A stretch of 64,000 bases of DNA from JAAEPI01 sp965212145 (lineage in GTDB: Bacteria > Bacteroidota > Bacteroidia > Cytophagales > Cyclobacteriaceae). The stretch lies in assembly GCA_965212145.1 (NCBI GenBank), contig CBDBUY010000009.1:806001-870000 (forward strand). The letters are read 5' to 3'. Position 1 is the stretch's first letter. Each line of letters begins with the position of its first letter. Below are positions 35,419 through 44,175 of the stretch, piece by piece. Below the pieces are notes generated by a model. That model searched no databases. It was given only the letters and a program-made list of their open reading frames with translations, and was not told the DNA's origin. Position numbers and translations under genes: made by a program.

Positions 35419-36645
35419 ATGAGAGCACTTATTTTTGGCATTATTATCATCGGATACATTGGATTAGACTTCTATGTCTTTTTCAATATTAGATCCCTGT
35501 GGGCTGATTCAAGTTTGATTTGGAGGCGAGTATTTTCGATAGGATATTGGGTATTGTCCATTACTCCCCTTTTGCTAGTATTTCTTCTGGGCGATCCGGA
35601 TACAGAAGGACTGAGAATTTTCAGAACGTTCCTGTTTACCGGGGTTTTTGCGCTGTTCGTTGCGAAGGTATTTGCCAGCCTTATTCTGTTTGGAGATGAT
35701 CTAAGGAGAGGTGTTCAATGGATCATTGAACTATTCCCTGGGGATCAGTCTTACGATAAATCGCGCTCTGATTTTATTCGGAAGGCTACTGCAGGAGCAG
35801 CCATTCTTCCTGTAGCTACCATGAGTTTTGGGATTTTGTCTGGAGCCCATGACTATAGAGTGAGAAAACGCGTACTAACCTTCCCTAATCTCCCCAAAGA
35901 ATTTGACGGGATAAGAGTGCTCCAAATTTCTGATATCCACACAGGTAGCTTTTTCAATAAAACTGCCGTGATGGGTGGGGTGGACATGATCAATGCCGAG
36001 AAGCCTGACGTTTTCTTTTTTACCGGAGACCTGGTAAACGACCACAGCGAGGAGGCTCGTGAGTATCTCGATGTATTCAAGAAAATCAATGCCCCGTTGG
36101 GTACATTTTCTATTATGGGCAACCATGATTATGGAGATTATCGTAATTGGAGCACTGAAGCGGCCAAGCAAAAGGATGTCAACAACCTGCATGAAATGCA
36201 CGGATATATGGGCTGGGATCTTCTGCTTAACGAGAATAGAACCCTGAAAGTAGATAAAGCGGAGCTAAGTGTATTGGGTATAGAGAATTGGGGGGCAGGT
36301 CGATTTTCTAAATATGGAAATATGCAAAAAACTTATCAAGGTGCTGAGGACAAGGAATTTAAAATCATGCTTTCGCATGATCCAAGTCATTGGGACGCGC
36401 AAATACGCCCTGAATATCCAGATGTGGATCTAACCTTGTCCGGGCATACGCATGGTTTTCAATTCGGTGTTGAGATTGGAGATTTCAGGTGGAGTCCGTC
36501 TCAGTACATTTATAAGCAATGGGCTGATCACTATAAAGAAGGGAGTCAGCACCTTTATGTCAACCGTGGATTCGGATTTATCGGGTATCCAGGGAGGATC
36601 GGAATACTTCCTGAGATTACTGTATTGGAACTGAAAAGAGGATAA
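35419..36645 (+). CDS. Membrane-anchored metallophosphoesterase (YkuE-like)
   Basis: The 408-residue product has four N-terminal membrane segments (about 1-20, 40-60, 70-100, 135-150). A calcineurin-type phosphoesterase domain follows (about 165-400) with the metal ligands in order: SDIHTGSF, FTGDLVND, GNHDYGDY, LSHDP and SGHTHGFQ. Relatives hydrolyse phosphoesters such as UDP-sugar lipid precursors or phosphatidylglycerol phosphates; the substrate here is not evident. It follows the terminator of the efflux operon and probably has its own weak promoter or depends on read-through. Confidence 0.88.
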   Translation: MRALIFGIIIIGYIGLDFYVFFNIRSLWADSSLIWRRVFSIGYWVLSITPLLLVFLLGDPDTEGLRIFRTFLFTGVFALFVAKVFASLILFGDDLRRGVQWIIELFPGDQSYDKSRSDFIRKATAGAAILPVATMSFGILSGAHDYRVRKRVLTFPNLPKEFDGIRVLQISDIHTGSFFNKTAVMGGVDMINAEKPDVFFFTGDLVNDHSEEAREYLDVFKKINAPLGTFSIMGNHDYGDYRNWSTEAAKQKDVNNLHEMHGYMGWDLLLNENRTLKVDKAELSVLGIENWGAGRFSKYGNMQKTYQGAEDKEFKIMLSHDPSHWDAQIRPEYPDVDLTLSGHTHGFQFGVEIGDFRWSPSQYIYKQWADHYKEGSQHLYVNRGFGFIGYPGRIGILPEITVLELKRG

Positions 36646-36701
36646 GTTTCTTTTCTTTTCTTATTGATATTCAGTAACTTAAAGAGATAACCCAAATTAT
36701 C

Positions 36702-37139
36702 ATGTCTTTTTCAAGTTGGCTAAACTCAGGTAAAGCGCCGATTTTGATCGATGTTATCAGAATTGTTGCGGGAGCTTTTTTGGTGTACAAGGGTGTAATA
36801 TTTGCCCTTGATTTTGAATCCTTTCAGTTAAACATTCAATCGGTTGGATGGCATTTCATCGGTGCTCATTTGGCTATTGTAGTAATTTTTGTTCACACGG
36901 TTTGTGGATCTTTAATGGCCCTAGGTGCCGCATCCAAATGGATGGCATTGTTAAATCTGCCGATTATAATTGGTGCTGTTCTATTCAATTTCGAGAAACT
37001 TCAATCTTCATCTAATTATCTTGAACTGGAGATTACTATCGGTTTATTGGTTTGCCTGGCACTCGTGTTGTACTTTGGCAGTGGACGAATATCCTTAGAT
37101 CAAATCAGACGACTCAGGGGAGAAACAGGAACTATTTAG
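36702..37139 (+). CDS. DoxX-family membrane protein
   Basis: The 145-residue product has four membrane helices (about 15-33, 50-70, 78-95, 108-127). VIRIVAGAFLVYKGVIF and VHTVCGSLMALGAASKW fit DoxX-family proteins. The family's role is poorly defined (quinone or redox-linked membrane proteins). It is 56 bp after the phosphoesterase gene and is followed by a strong bidirectional terminator. Confidence 0.75.
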   Translation: MSFSSWLNSGKAPILIDVIRIVAGAFLVYKGVIFALDFESFQLNIQSVGWHFIGAHLAIVVIFVHTVCGSLMALGAASKWMALLNLPIIIGAVLFNFEKLQSSSNYLELEITIGLLVCLALVLYFGSGRISLDQIRRLRGETGTI

Positions 37140-37143
37140 AGAA

Positions 37144-37175
37144 AAAAGCCGATCAAATGATCGGCTTTTGTTTTT
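37144..37175. terminator. Bidirectional terminator between the DoxX and DUF4382 genes
   Basis: The perfect stem AAAAGCCGATCA / TGATCGGCTTTT has T-rich tails on both strands. It serves the DoxX gene (plus) and the convergent DUF4382 gene (minus). Confidence 0.9.
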
Positions 37176-37188
37176 ACTGAATTAAAGG

Positions 37189-37986
37189 CTAAACTATCTC
37201 TAAAAACACGGAAAGCGGATCATCGACGAATGCTTGAAATTCAGCAGCCGTAAAAGTCTGGTTATATGTTGCATACCCATCTTTAGAAATAGTAACAACA
37301 TAGGAGTCCTCCCCATCTCTAACCGTCAAGGTGTTAGTGGCGGCAGCTAGACTTCCATTGTACAGTTCATCGGTTCCGTTGGTGATGACTATGGTCGCAT
37401 CTGTGAGTTCATAATCCAGAATTAGTGGATTAAAAACCAAAGCTGATATCAAAACCTTCACCGTGTTAATTACATTGAAAGCAAAGCTGATGTATCCAAA
37501 ATCTTCAGCAGTAAATCCTTCAACTGAAAGAACCTCAGGGCTAATAGCCTTTACTTCATCTTTCGATACTGAGAATTCCAATGGAAGGGTGTTGTCAACC
37601 AAATACGCCAACTCACTGCCTGCAAGTGGTGCCGAGAAAAGGATATTTGATGCATCGTCAATTAGGTGGAACTCAGTGATCCGATAATTCCCTACCGGGA
37701 ACGCGAATGTTTCGGAGATTTTAGTTCCCCCGAAATTGTACAAACTAATTTCCTCTGATGAAAAGATGGCAGTACCATCTGATTTTTCAACAGATATTAA
37801 GATACTGGTTACATTTTCCCCCGAGCTTGTCCGCAAACTAGTAGGAGATACATCCTCAAATGAGAATTGTACCTGGCCGGTTTCTACTTTCTTCTTTACG
37901 TCCTCCTTTCCACAGGAAATAAGGCACATAATGGTGCTTGCCGCGCATACCAATAGCACGGTCTTTCTTAGGGTTAATGTTTTCAT
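37189..37986 (-). CDS. DUF4382-type lipoprotein
   Basis: The 265-residue product from ATG 37986 is a lipoprotein (lipobox CLISC, Cys25). A first domain (about 40-150; SILISVEKSD, FPVGNYRITEFHLIDD) matches the DUF4382-type beta domain. The second half has a transthyretin-like tail (GEDSYVVTISKDGYATYNQTF). Function is unknown; such proteins are found on the Bacteroidota surface. A longer frame begins at 38007, but gagcaaaag just before 37986 is a better ribosome site and gives a normal lipoprotein signal. It is a single-gene unit with its own promoter and terminator. Confidence 0.75.
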   Translation of the reverse strand: MKTLTLRKTVLLVCAASTIMCLISCGKEDVKKKVETGQVQFSFEDVSPTSLRTSSGENVTSILISVEKSDGTAIFSSEEISLYNFGGTKISETFAFPVGNYRITEFHLIDDASNILFSAPLAGSELAYLVDNTLPLEFSVSKDEVKAISPEVLSVEGFTAEDFGYISFAFNVINTVKVLISALVFNPLILDYELTDATIVITNGTDELYNGSLAAATNTLTVRDGEDSYVVTISKDGYATYNQTFTAAEFQAFVDDPLSVFLEIV

Positions 37987-38000
37987 CTTTTGCTCTTTGA

Positions 38001-38028
38001 TTATCAATTGATAATACTTACAAAGCTA
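38001..38028 (-). promoter_or_regulatory. Promoter -7 element and palindrome for the DUF4382 gene
   Basis: On the minus strand TAGCTTTG (38028-38021) fits TAnnTTTG exactly. Seven bases on, the perfect palindrome TTATCAATTGATAA (38001-38014) covers the expected transcription start, a natural operator position. Confidence 0.45.
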
Positions 38029-38082
38029 AAACTATGATTGGATTTTTAATAGTGGTATAAAGCTCAATGGCAAAAAGGCCGA

Positions 38083-39426
38083 TTAAAGCCCACTGAGGTC
38101 GAAAGTGTCCATAAATTTCGTGGTGAATTTACCGGCTTTGAAATCCTCATTATCCATTAGTCTCAAATGGAACGGTATTGTGGTTTTAATCCCCTCAATG
38201 ACCATTTCAGACAAGGCTCTCTTCATTTTGATGATTGCTTCTTCACGAGTTTGAGCAACAGTGATCAACTTCGCAATCATCGAATCGTAGTATGGAGGAA
38301 TCGTATAACCCGCGTAAACATGGCTATCCACTCTTATGCCGTGACCTCCAGGTAAGTGGAGATTGGTGATTTTACCTGGACTCGGTCTGAATCCATTTCC
38401 CGGATCCTCAGCATTGATTCGGCACTCTAACGCGTGAAGTTGTGGATAGTAATTTCTTCCTGAAATCGGTTCGCCAGCCGCTACCTTGATCTGTTCTTTA
38501 ATCAGGTCGTAATCAGTCACTTCTTCGGTGATCGGATGCTCCACCTGAATCCGGGTGTTCATTTCCATGAAGTAGAAGTTACCATGTTTGTCTACTAGGA
38601 ATTCTACCGTCCCGGCACCTTCGTATTTGATGAATTCAGCTCCCTTGATTGCGGCTTGACCCATTTTTTCACGAAGTTCCTGTGTGACAATAGGAGAGGG
38701 GGTTTCCTCCACCAACTTTTGGTGTCTCCTTTGAATTGAACAATCTCGTTCAGAGAGATGACAAGCATTTCCTTTGGAGTCTCCGACAATCTGAATTTCA
38801 ACATGACGTGGTTCCTCAACAAACTTCTCCAAATACAACCCATCATTACCAAATGCATTAGCAGATTCGGTTCTAGCATCGTCCCAGGCCTTCTGAAATC
38901 CGGATTCCTCGTTAACAATCCGCATTCCTTTTCCACCGCCACCTGCAGTGGCTTTCAGTAAGACTGGATAACCCATTTTCTTTGCAATCTTTTGCCCTTC
39001 CGCCACGGACTTAAGCAAACCTTTTGATCCCGGAATCGTTGGGACACCTGCTTTTTCCATGGTGGCTTTAGCGGTAGCCTTGTCACCCATGTCATTGATC
39101 ATCTTTTCAGATGCACCGATGAATTTAATGTTGTATTCCTCACATACACGTGAGAATTCAGCATTTTCAGACAAAAATCCATATCCAGGGTGGATGGCAT
39201 CTGCATTGGTAATTTCTGCCGCCGAGATGATTCTTGGAATGTTAAGATAAGACTCCTTCCCAGGAGGTTTTCCAATGCAAACTGCTTCATCGGCGAATCT
39301 GACATGCAAACTTTCAGCATCGGCCGTGGAATAAACCGCCACGGTTTTGATGCCCATTTCTTTACAGGTTCTAATGATTCTTAAGGCAATCTCTCCTCGA
39401 TTTGCTATTAGAATTTTCTTGAACAT
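38083..39426 (-). CDS. accC: Acetyl-CoA carboxylase biotin carboxylase subunit
   Basis: The 447-residue product has the biotin carboxylase layout: N-domain (MFKKILIANRGEIALRIIRTC), ATP-grasp domain with the glycine loop KATAGGGGKGMRIV (about 160), EKFVEEPRHVEIQIVGD, the catalytic EMNTRIQVEHPITEEVT (about 290) and a C-terminal domain. It carboxylates biotin on AccB with ATP and bicarbonate, the first step of fatty acid synthesis. It is the last gene of the minus-strand run from fabH, 10 bp after accB. The carboxyltransferase genes are not in the window. Confidence 0.97.
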   Translation of the reverse strand: MFKKILIANRGEIALRIIRTCKEMGIKTVAVYSTADAESLHVRFADEAVCIGKPPGKESYLNIPRIISAAEITNADAIHPGYGFLSENAEFSRVCEEYNIKFIGASEKMINDMGDKATAKATMEKAGVPTIPGSKGLLKSVAEGQKIAKKMGYPVLLKATAGGGGKGMRIVNEESGFQKAWDDARTESANAFGNDGLYLEKFVEEPRHVEIQIVGDSKGNACHLSERDCSIQRRHQKLVEETPSPIVTQELREKMGQAAIKGAEFIKYEGAGTVEFLVDKHGNFYFMEMNTRIQVEHPITEEVTDYDLIKEQIKVAAGEPISGRNYYPQLHALECRINAEDPGNGFRPSPGKITNLHLPGGHGIRVDSHVYAGYTIPPYYDSMIAKLITVAQTREEAIIKMKRALSEMVIEGIKTTIPFHLRLMDNEDFKAGKFTTKFMDTFDLSGL

Positions 39427-39436
39427 GGTGCTAGGT

Positions 39437-39931
39437 TTATGCAGGCTGAACTTTGAATAGTGGTTGATCGAACTCCACCGGTGAGGCGTTTTCTACTAAA
39501 ACCTCAACAATTTTTCCGGAAACGTCTGACTCGATTTCGTTGAACAATTTCATGGCCTCTACGATGCAGACCGGCTGCCCAACAGAAACAGAATCACCGA
39601 CATTTGCAAATGGTGGAGTTTCAGGATTAGATGAACGATAGAACGTTCCGATCATCGGGGATTTGATAGTCACCAGATTATCAGCCGCTGATGCACTTTC
39701 TGCAGATGGAACTGCCGGGGCAGGAGCAGGTGCAGCACTCGGAGCGGCCGCTGGAGCCGGAGCAACTGGGGCAGGAGCCGCAGCTGCAACTACACTACCG
39801 GATGATCTCTTAACTTCTAGCTTGAATTCCTCAGTTTCTATGTTGACTTCTTCCAGACCAGTGTCCGAAATGAAGTTGATTAGTTCTTGGATTTCTTTAG
39901 CCTTCATAGGTTGTTTTTTTTGGTTAGCCAT
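39437..39931 (-). CDS. accB: Biotin carboxyl carrier protein of acetyl-CoA carboxylase
   Basis: The 164-residue product has an N-terminal helical region (IQELINFISDTGLEEVNIE), a flexible Ala/Pro-rich linker (about 48-82) and a biotinyl domain (about 85-164). The biotin attaches to Lys128 in VEAMKLFNEIE. It carries carboxybiotin from AccC to the carboxyltransferase. A second ATG eight codons in (MKAKEIQ) is a possible alternative start. It lies directly before accC and after efp. Confidence 0.97.
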   Translation of the reverse strand: MANQKKQPMKAKEIQELINFISDTGLEEVNIETEEFKLEVKRSSGSVVAAAAPAPVAPAPAAAPSAAPAPAPAVPSAESASAADNLVTIKSPMIGTFYRSSNPETPPFANVGDSVSVGQPVCIVEAMKLFNEIESDVSGKIVEVLVENASPVEFDQPLFKVQPA

Positions 39932-39964
39932 GATTGGAAGGTTGTTGAGTCTAATATAGGGAAT

Positions 39965-40531
39965 TTACTTTACCCGCTCCACGTATGAAGCGCTTTTGGT
40001 ATCTACCTTAATGATTTCGTCCTGGTTGATAAAAAGTGGCACGTTGATTTTTGCACCGGTTTCCAAATCCGCCGGTTTCGTGGCATTGGTGGCCGTGTCA
40101 CCTTTAAGTCCTGGTTCTGTGTATGTTACCTGAAGTTCTACATGCTGCGGTAGTTCACAACCAAGAATTCTATCCTGCTCAGTGTGAATTAATACCTCGC
40201 AGATTTCACCATCTTTTAAGAATTGCGGACTGTCGATCAAATGCTCTTCTATAGGCGCTTGCTCATAGGTTTCAGTGTGCATGAAATTGTACCCCAGGTC
40301 GTCCTTATACAAAAATTGGTATCTGTGTCTTTCCACTCGAGCAGTGGTGATCTTGTGACCTGCCGAGAAAGTATTGTCGATGACCTTTCCAGTAGATAGG
40401 CTTTTCAATTTCGTCCTAACAAATGCAGGTCCTTTTCCGGGCTTAACGTGTTGGAATTCGACTACTGAAAATAGGTCATGGTTAAACTCTATTACCAGTC
40501 CGTTTTTTATGTCACTCGTATTAGTTGCCAT
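39965..40531 (-). CDS. efp: Elongation factor P
   Basis: The 188-residue product has the three beta domains of EF-P. The N-terminal KOW-like domain has the modification loop VKPGKGPAFVRTKLKSLSTG, whose tip Lys (about 32) is the usual modified residue; the C-terminal OB-like domain shows TATNATKPADLETGAKINVPLFINQDEIIKVDT. EF-P relieves ribosome stalling at consecutive prolines. It sits between fabH and accB, a pairing with accB seen in many bacteria. Confidence 0.97.
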   Translation of the reverse strand: MATNTSDIKNGLVIEFNHDLFSVVEFQHVKPGKGPAFVRTKLKSLSTGKVIDNTFSAGHKITTARVERHRYQFLYKDDLGYNFMHTETYEQAPIEEHLIDSPQFLKDGEICEVLIHTEQDRILGCELPQHVELQVTYTEPGLKGDTATNATKPADLETGAKINVPLFINQDEIIKVDTKSASYVERVK

Positions 40532-40549
40532 TGCTAATTAATTAAAGTT

Positions 40550-41548
40550 TTATTTTGGGTCGTAGGCCCACTTAAGCCAAATGGACCCCCAGGTGAATCC
40601 ACCGCCAAATGCCGCTAAGATAAGGTTATCACCTTTTTTTAACTGGCTTTCATAATCGTGTAAGCAAAGTGGAATAGTGCCTGAGGTCGTGTTGCCGTAC
40701 TTCTGAATGTTCAGCATCACTTTGTCTTCACCGACTCCCATTCTGTTGGCAGTGGCGTCAATGATGCGTTTGTTTGCCTGATGTGGAACCAACCAGGATA
40801 CATCATCACCAGTCAGTCCGTTCTTTTCAAGAATCTCAGCTGACACATCCGCCATATTGGTTACAGCAAATTTGAAAACTGCTGAGCCTTCTTGATAGAC
40901 AAAATGTTCTCCATTCATCACGGTTTCCTGACTAGCCGGCTTGCGACTACCTCCGGCCTTTTGATGAAGGTGTTTTTCGCCAGATCCGTCCGAACGAAGG
41001 ATGGAATCCATGATTCCGACCTCTTCAGTCGTAGGTTCAAGCATCACTGCGCCCGCACCGTCTCCGAAAATGATACAAGTGGTACGATCAGAATAATCGA
41101 CAATGGAGCTCATTTTGTCCGCCCCAACGACGACCACTTTTTTGTATTTGCCTGTCTCTATGAACTGGGAGCCAGTAGCAAGCCCATAAATGAATCCTGA
41201 GCACGCAGCATTAATGTCGTAGCTGAATGCATTCTTGGCTCCAACGTTATTGGACACGATGTTAGCTGTAGCAGGAAAAACCAAATCCGGAGTAACCGTG
41301 CAAACGATGAGCAAATCGATCTCCTCGGCCTTGGTATTCGTTTTTTCTAACAGCCCTTTTACAGCCTCAGTAGCCATCACAGAGGTCCCTTGATTCTCAC
41401 CTTTGAGAATGTGGCGGGTTTTAATACCGGTCCTAGTTGTGATCCATTCGTCGTTGGTTTCCACCATGGTGGCCAACTCGTCATTGGTCAAAACATAATC
41501 AGGGACATAACCTTGAATTCCGGTTACTGCAGCTCGAAGATTCGGCAT
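40550..41548 (-). CDS. fabH: 3-oxoacyl-ACP synthase III
   Basis: The 332-residue product is a FabH-type condensing enzyme. It has the active-site Cys116 in NAACSGFIYGL, a His in WLVPHQANKRIID (about 252) and an Asn/Gly-rich end loop (AAFGGGFTWGS, about 310). It condenses acetyl-CoA (or a branched starter) with malonyl-ACP to start fatty acid chains. It is grouped with rpmF and the DUF177 gene upstream, an ancient arrangement, though plsX is missing here. Confidence 0.96.
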   Translation of the reverse strand: MPNLRAAVTGIQGYVPDYVLTNDELATMVETNDEWITTRTGIKTRHILKGENQGTSVMATEAVKGLLEKTNTKAEEIDLLIVCTVTPDLVFPATANIVSNNVGAKNAFSYDINAACSGFIYGLATGSQFIETGKYKKVVVVGADKMSSIVDYSDRTTCIIFGDGAGAVMLEPTTEEVGIMDSILRSDGSGEKHLHQKAGGSRKPASQETVMNGEHFVYQEGSAVFKFAVTNMADVSAEILEKNGLTGDDVSWLVPHQANKRIIDATANRMGVGEDKVMLNIQKYGNTTSGTIPLCLHDYESQLKKGDNLILAAFGGGFTWGSIWLKWAYDPK

Positions 41549-41568
41549 AGGATAGGTTTGTGGCTAAA

Positions 41569-41760
41569 TTAAGCCAGAACTTCTTTCTCCTGAATAACCT
41601 TGCCTTTGTAGTAAAGTTTCCCTTCGTGCCAGAATGCCCTGTGTGGCAAGTGAGCCTCCCCGGTAGTCGGGCAGATCACATAATTCTTAGGAGATGCTTT
41701 GACGTGCGTTCTTCTCTTGTCTCTTCTGGTTCTGGATATTTTGCGTTTAGGATGCGCCAT
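41569..41760 (-). CDS. rpmF: Large-subunit ribosomal protein bL32
   Basis: The 63-residue basic protein starts MAHPKRKISRTRRDKRRTH and continues with ICPTTGEAHLPHRAF. Only one Cys is present, so it is a zinc-free (C-minus) form of L32. It is 12 bp after the DUF177 gene and 20 bp before fabH, the standard order. Confidence 0.96.
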   Translation of the reverse strand: MAHPKRKISRTRRDKRRTHVKASPKNYVICPTTGEAHLPHRAFWHEGKLYYKGKVIQEKEVLA

Positions 41761-41772
41761 CTCTTCTTCTAT

Positions 41773-42294
41773 TTACTGTTTAATTTTTTTCAATGCTTCC
41801 CATCTGGGATCAATCTCTTTTTTCTCTTCGTTCACTGCTGATTGGTAAACCAAATCAGGCGTGTCCTCATTTTCGAATTTTGGATGCAGTCGCTTCATTG
41901 GAATCGACAAACCCACAAACTCGTAGAGGAACGGAGCAACGTCAAAAGTCTGTGCTTCTCGATGGATCACCACCAGGTCATCACTCAGTTCTTCGTCGTG
42001 ATCTCCAAACTTGACAATCAGCTCCTGCTCTTTTTTGATTGGAAACTGGAAAGGCTCCAAGCTCCGATCACAAATCAACTCCACTTCCAAATCAAGTTTG
42101 AAGGTCATGTGCATCATGGTCTCGGTTTTCTTCAAGACTAAGTCACACGCTCCTTCTCCTTTCTCCACTAAATCCCCCTCAAATCGTTCAAAAAAGCTGT
42201 TTTTGATATCGTAATGAAATTCATGCAGGCCGTTTTTCAGGCTGGGAATGTTCACCAAAAAATCTCTAACTCCTTCTGAATTCATACCGCTCAA
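41773..42294 (-). CDS. DUF177 (YceD) family protein
   Basis: The 173-residue product matches the DUF177/YceD family by position before rpmF and by motifs: a beta-rich first half (CDLVLKKTETMMHMTFKLDLEVELICDRSLEPF), the acidic DDLVVIHREAQTFDVAPFLYEFVGLSIPMKRLHP, and a C-terminal WEALKKI. In other bacteria this family affects 23S rRNA accumulation or processing. It lies 49 bp downstream of pdxA. Confidence 0.9.
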   Translation of the reverse strand: MSGMNSEGVRDFLVNIPSLKNGLHEFHYDIKNSFFERFEGDLVEKGEGACDLVLKKTETMMHMTFKLDLEVELICDRSLEPFQFPIKKEQELIVKFGDHDEELSDDLVVIHREAQTFDVAPFLYEFVGLSIPMKRLHPKFENEDTPDLVYQSAVNEEKKEIDPRWEALKKIKQ

Positions 42295-42343
42295 TGGCTA
42301 AAGAAGCGCAAATTTAGAGGATTTAACTGAAAGATTAATAACT

Positions 42344-43390
42344 CTAAGCGCTTGTTTCTTTTCTGGCCTTGGCAATATCCAAAGCCATGTAAACGGCATT
42401 TCTGAAACTGACCGGAGAAGCTTCATTTTTCCCGGCAATATCGTAACCCGTTCCATGATCCGGAGAGGTGCGCACAAACGATAGTCCGGCCGTGTAATTT
42501 ACTCCCTCATCAAAAGCCAATGTCTTGAAAGGAATCAAGCCCTGGTCGTGGTACATGCCCAACACTCCATCGAATTTTTTGTGGCTCTTAGTGCCGAAAA
42601 AGCCATCGGCCGGAAAAGGTCCAAAGATCAGATGGCCTTGCTCTTTCCATTCGTTGATCACAGGTAAGATGATTTCCTGATCCTCTGTACCTAGTTGTCC
42701 ATTTTCACCTGCATGAGGATTCAAGCCCAGAAGGGCGATTTTTGGCTTCCCAATTCCAAAGTCTTTGATGATCGATTCGTGAAAGATGTCCAGTTTTTGG
42801 TGGATTTTTTCCTTGGTCAGCTTCTGTGAGACTTCATTGACTGGGATATGTCCGGTAGCAACTCCCACGCGCAAATCTTCATGCACGAGCAACATCAAAC
42901 TTTCCGCTGATCCACTTTCTTCAGTCAGGTATTCCGTGTGGCCCGGAAAATCAAATCCTTCACCCTTCATCACATCTTTGTTGATGGGGGCGGTCACCAA
43001 CGCGTCGATCTTTCCAGCTTTGAGATCAGCCACAGCAGCCTTCAGGGACAGAATGGCGTATTTTCCTCCTTCCGGTTTGGGTTCACCGGGTGTCATTATG
43101 ATTTCCTCTTGCCAGACATTGATGACATTCACTTTTTTCGAATTCAGTCGATCCACTGAATCCGTGTGAAAAAAGTTGAAATCCAGATCGAGCTTGTTTC
43201 GATAAAACGAAAAGACCTTCTGCGATCCATAAATCACGGGGGTCATCAGTTTGGTCATGCGATTGTCAAGGAAGGTCTTCATAATGACTTCCGGGCCAAT
43301 GCCATTGACGTCACCGATGCTTACACCGATTCGTAACTTATGATTTCGCTCGCTCGCGTCTCCCATTTTGTCCTTTTCTTTGGCGGGCAA
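42344..43390 (-). CDS. pdxA: 4-hydroxythreonine-4-phosphate dehydrogenase
   Basis: The 348-residue product matches PdxA: VSIGDVNGIGPEVIMKTF near the start, TAPINKDVMKGEGFDFPGHTEYL (about 135-160) with metal-binding His, GLNPHAGENGQLG (about 225), and MYHDQGLIPFKTLAFDEGVNYTAGLSFVRTSPDHGTGYDIAG at the end. It oxidises 4-phosphohydroxythreonine in pyridoxal phosphate synthesis. The likely start may be a few codons downstream (MGDASERNHKLRIGVS). It is transcribed divergently from rsmA with only 23 bp between start codons. Confidence 0.95.
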   Translation of the reverse strand: MPAKEKDKMGDASERNHKLRIGVSIGDVNGIGPEVIMKTFLDNRMTKLMTPVIYGSQKVFSFYRNKLDLDFNFFHTDSVDRLNSKKVNVINVWQEEIIMTPGEPKPEGGKYAILSLKAAVADLKAGKIDALVTAPINKDVMKGEGFDFPGHTEYLTEESGSAESLMLLVHEDLRVGVATGHIPVNEVSQKLTKEKIHQKLDIFHESIIKDFGIGKPKIALLGLNPHAGENGQLGTEDQEIILPVINEWKEQGHLIFGPFPADGFFGTKSHKKFDGVLGMYHDQGLIPFKTLAFDEGVNYTAGLSFVRTSPDHGTGYDIAGKNEASPVSFRNAVYMALDIAKARKETSA

Positions 43391-43413
43391 AATTAGAAAG
43401 AAATCCTCCTAAC

Positions 43414-44175
43414 ATGGTTCGTCCCAAAAAACATCTTGGCCAGCATTTCCTCACAGATGAAAGTCTGGCTGAAAAAATAGTGGACGCCATTTCATGGCCT
43501 GATCCGACGCAGGTAATCGAGGTGGGTCCGGGCACGGGTGTGCTGACCAAATACCTGATCGAACGACAGGAGAATTTTCGTGCTTTTGATGTGGATCAGG
43601 AGTCAGTCGATTATCTGAAAGCCAATTATGCCGAGCACGCCGACCAGTTTCTACTCAAGGATTTTTTGTCAGAGTCTGTCACCGAAAAGGGTACAGTTGT
43701 TATTGGCAACTTCCCCTACAACATTTCTTCTCAGTTGTTCTTTAAAATTTGGGAAGATCGAGATTGTATTGACCAGGTTGTTTGCATGGTGCAAAAAGAA
43801 GTGGCTAAAAGAGTGAGCTCAGATCACGGCTCCAAAGTTTATGGCATTTTGAGCGTGCTTTTGCAGGCTTATTACGATATCGAGTATTTATTCTCCGTCC
43901 CACCGGGAGCGTTTAACCCACCTCCCAAAGTACAATCAGGTGTAATTCGGTTCACGCGAAACAGTATTGCCGAGCTTGGATGTGATGAAAGACTGTTGAA
44001 GAAGGTCGTAAAGATGGCCTTCGGAAAACGGCGTAAAACGCTGCGCAATGCCCTCAAAGACCTAGCTTTGCCACCTGAATTTACCGATTCGGAAATCTTC
44101 AATAAACGAGCTGAACAACTAAGTGTGGCGCAGTTTATTGAACTAACAGAGCAAATCGAGCAATGGAAAACCTAA
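43414..44175 (+). CDS. rsmA: 16S rRNA (adenine1518/1519-N6,N6)-dimethyltransferase
   Basis: The 253-residue product is a KsgA/RsmA methyltransferase. It starts RPKKHLGQHFLTDESLAEKIVDAI, has the SAM loop VIEVGPGTGVLTKYL, the catalytic NFPYNIS and the substrate region PPGAFNPPPKVQSGVIRF. It dimethylates two adenosines in the 16S rRNA 3' hairpin late in small-subunit assembly. Its end overlaps the start of the mgtE gene. Confidence 0.97.
   Translation: MVRPKKHLGQHFLTDESLAEKIVDAISWPDPTQVIEVGPGTGVLTKYLIERQENFRAFDVDQESVDYLKANYAEHADQFLLKDFLSESVTEKGTVVIGNFPYNISSQLFFKIWEDRDCIDQVVCMVQKEVAKRVSSDHGSKVYGILSVLLQAYYDIEYLFSVPPGAFNPPPKVQSGVIRFTRNSIAELGCDERLLKKVVKMAFGKRRKTLRNALKDLALPPEFTDSEIFNKRAEQLSVAQFIELTEQIEQWKT

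Noticed and set aside
39663..39959. Plus-strand Ala/Gly-rich frame opposite accB
   Set aside because: It is the reverse reading of the Ala/Pro linker of AccB, not a gene.
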